Part shown: positions 40,524 to 40,736 of the stretch, one piece after another | Position numbering within the stretch: the first letter of the stretch is position 1 | How the letters are laid out: each line of letters begins with the position of its first letter | Assembly (NCBI GenBank): GCA_045579305.1 | Contig: JAZNLY010000039.1 | Span: forward strand, 1-40,736 | Source: Fimenecus sp045579305 | GTDB taxonomy: Bacteria; Bacillota; Clostridia; Oscillospirales; Acutalibacteraceae | Length of the DNA stretch: 40,736 bases | Direction of reading: 5' to 3' | Program-made: the position numbers and the translations under genes | The notes under the pieces: model-generated | The model's database searches: none | The model's input: only the letters and a program-made list of their open reading frames with translations | What the model was told of the DNA's origin: nothing

Positions 40524-40736
40524 TTATGGTAAAACATTTCCTGCTGCACGATAGATTTCATACCATTCTTCACGGGTAATAGAAATATCACTTGCCTTTA
40601 AGCAATCGGAAAGACGAGTGAGATTTGTTGTGCCTGTTACAGGTTGCATTTTTGCAGGGTGACGAAGAATCCACGCAAATGCCATTGTGGTCTTTGAAAC
40701 ACCATATTTTTCTGCGATTCTGCCCATTGTTTCATT
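40524..40736 (-). CDS. Aldo/keto reductase, C-terminal part (cut by the window edge)
   Basis: The last 71 codons of a leftward gene that continues beyond the window. The segment MGRIAEKYGVSKTTMAFAWILRHPAKMQPVTGTTNLTRL is the C-terminal NADPH-binding region of aldo/keto reductases (AxxxGxxxxxxALAWxLxxP...PIxGxxxxxRL), closest in feel to the YdhF-type oxidoreductases. The catalytic Asp/Tyr/Lys/His lie in the missing part, so activity cannot be judged. It converges on the ANL-C-ACP unit and shares its terminator. Confidence 0.8.
   Translation of the reverse strand, partial: NETMGRIAEKYGVSKTTMAFAWILRHPAKMQPVTGTTNLTRLSDCLKASDISITREEWYEIYRAAGNVLP

Overview
The window looks like a chromosomal segment of a low-GC, spore-forming Firmicute of class Clostridia, probably a gut Oscillospirales/Ruminococcaceae-type organism. 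This rests on the AT-rich sequence with strong AGGAGG-type ribosome sites, on sporulation genes (sigG, a ylmC/ymxH-like gene, a spoVB/yabM-like flippase), and on gene orders known from Bacilli and Clostridia (sigG-ylmC-zapA-U32; yabM-mazG-hup-rqcP; recJ-relA-dtd-hemZ; glmU-pth-mfd). All genes read in the standard code. No rRNA, tRNA, CRISPR array, phage or insertion sequence was seen.

Layout. (1) 1-5267, rightward: the 5' tip of a leftward gene at the left edge, then sigG, a YlmC/YmxH-like PRC-barrel protein, zapA with its own promoter, a U32 peptidase-family protein, dut and a membrane-anchored orphan, ending in a bidirectional terminator. (2) 5308-16437, leftward: one long housekeeping operon, recJ-relA-dtd-MBL hydrolase-hemZ-nucleoside kinase-spoVB-like-mazG-hup-rqcP, with gaps of -4 to 50 bases until a terminator and a dispersed repeat before rqcP. 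(3) 16609-26346, rightward: a GlmU acetyltransferase domain standing alone, pth and mfd, then DUF554, an LTA-synthase/OpgB-like phosphoglycerol transferase, a metallophosphoesterase and an acyltransferase-3 protein. Regions 2 and 3 start from back-to-back sigma-A promoters.

(4) 26373-40510 is the accessory part. It holds an MFS transporter, a secreted GH43 glycosidase, three paralogues of an unrecognised surface-protein family, and two divergent acyl-chemistry units. The leftward unit has a GH3-family adenylate-forming enzyme followed by an HxxxDG condensation-fold acyltransferase. The rightward unit has an ANL (AMP-binding) ligase, a stand-alone NRPS-type condensation domain and a discrete carrier protein. 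Between them lies a secreted protein resembling neutral ceramidase, an N-acyl-amide hydrolase family. My hypothesis is that this region makes, and perhaps also processes outside the cell, an N-acyl amide or ester metabolite. No thioesterase or phosphopantetheinyl transferase lies in the window.

Regulation visible in the accessory region: seven well-formed sigma-A promoters for its leftward genes and the rightward unit, several with exact 17-base spacers; two 14-base palindromes TTGAC-N4-GTCAA sitting on the -35 boxes of two tandem promoters of the rightward unit; and a long hairpin that buries the ribosome site of the third paralogue and runs through seven U residues straight into its ATG. 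The right edge cuts a leftward aldo/keto reductase gene.
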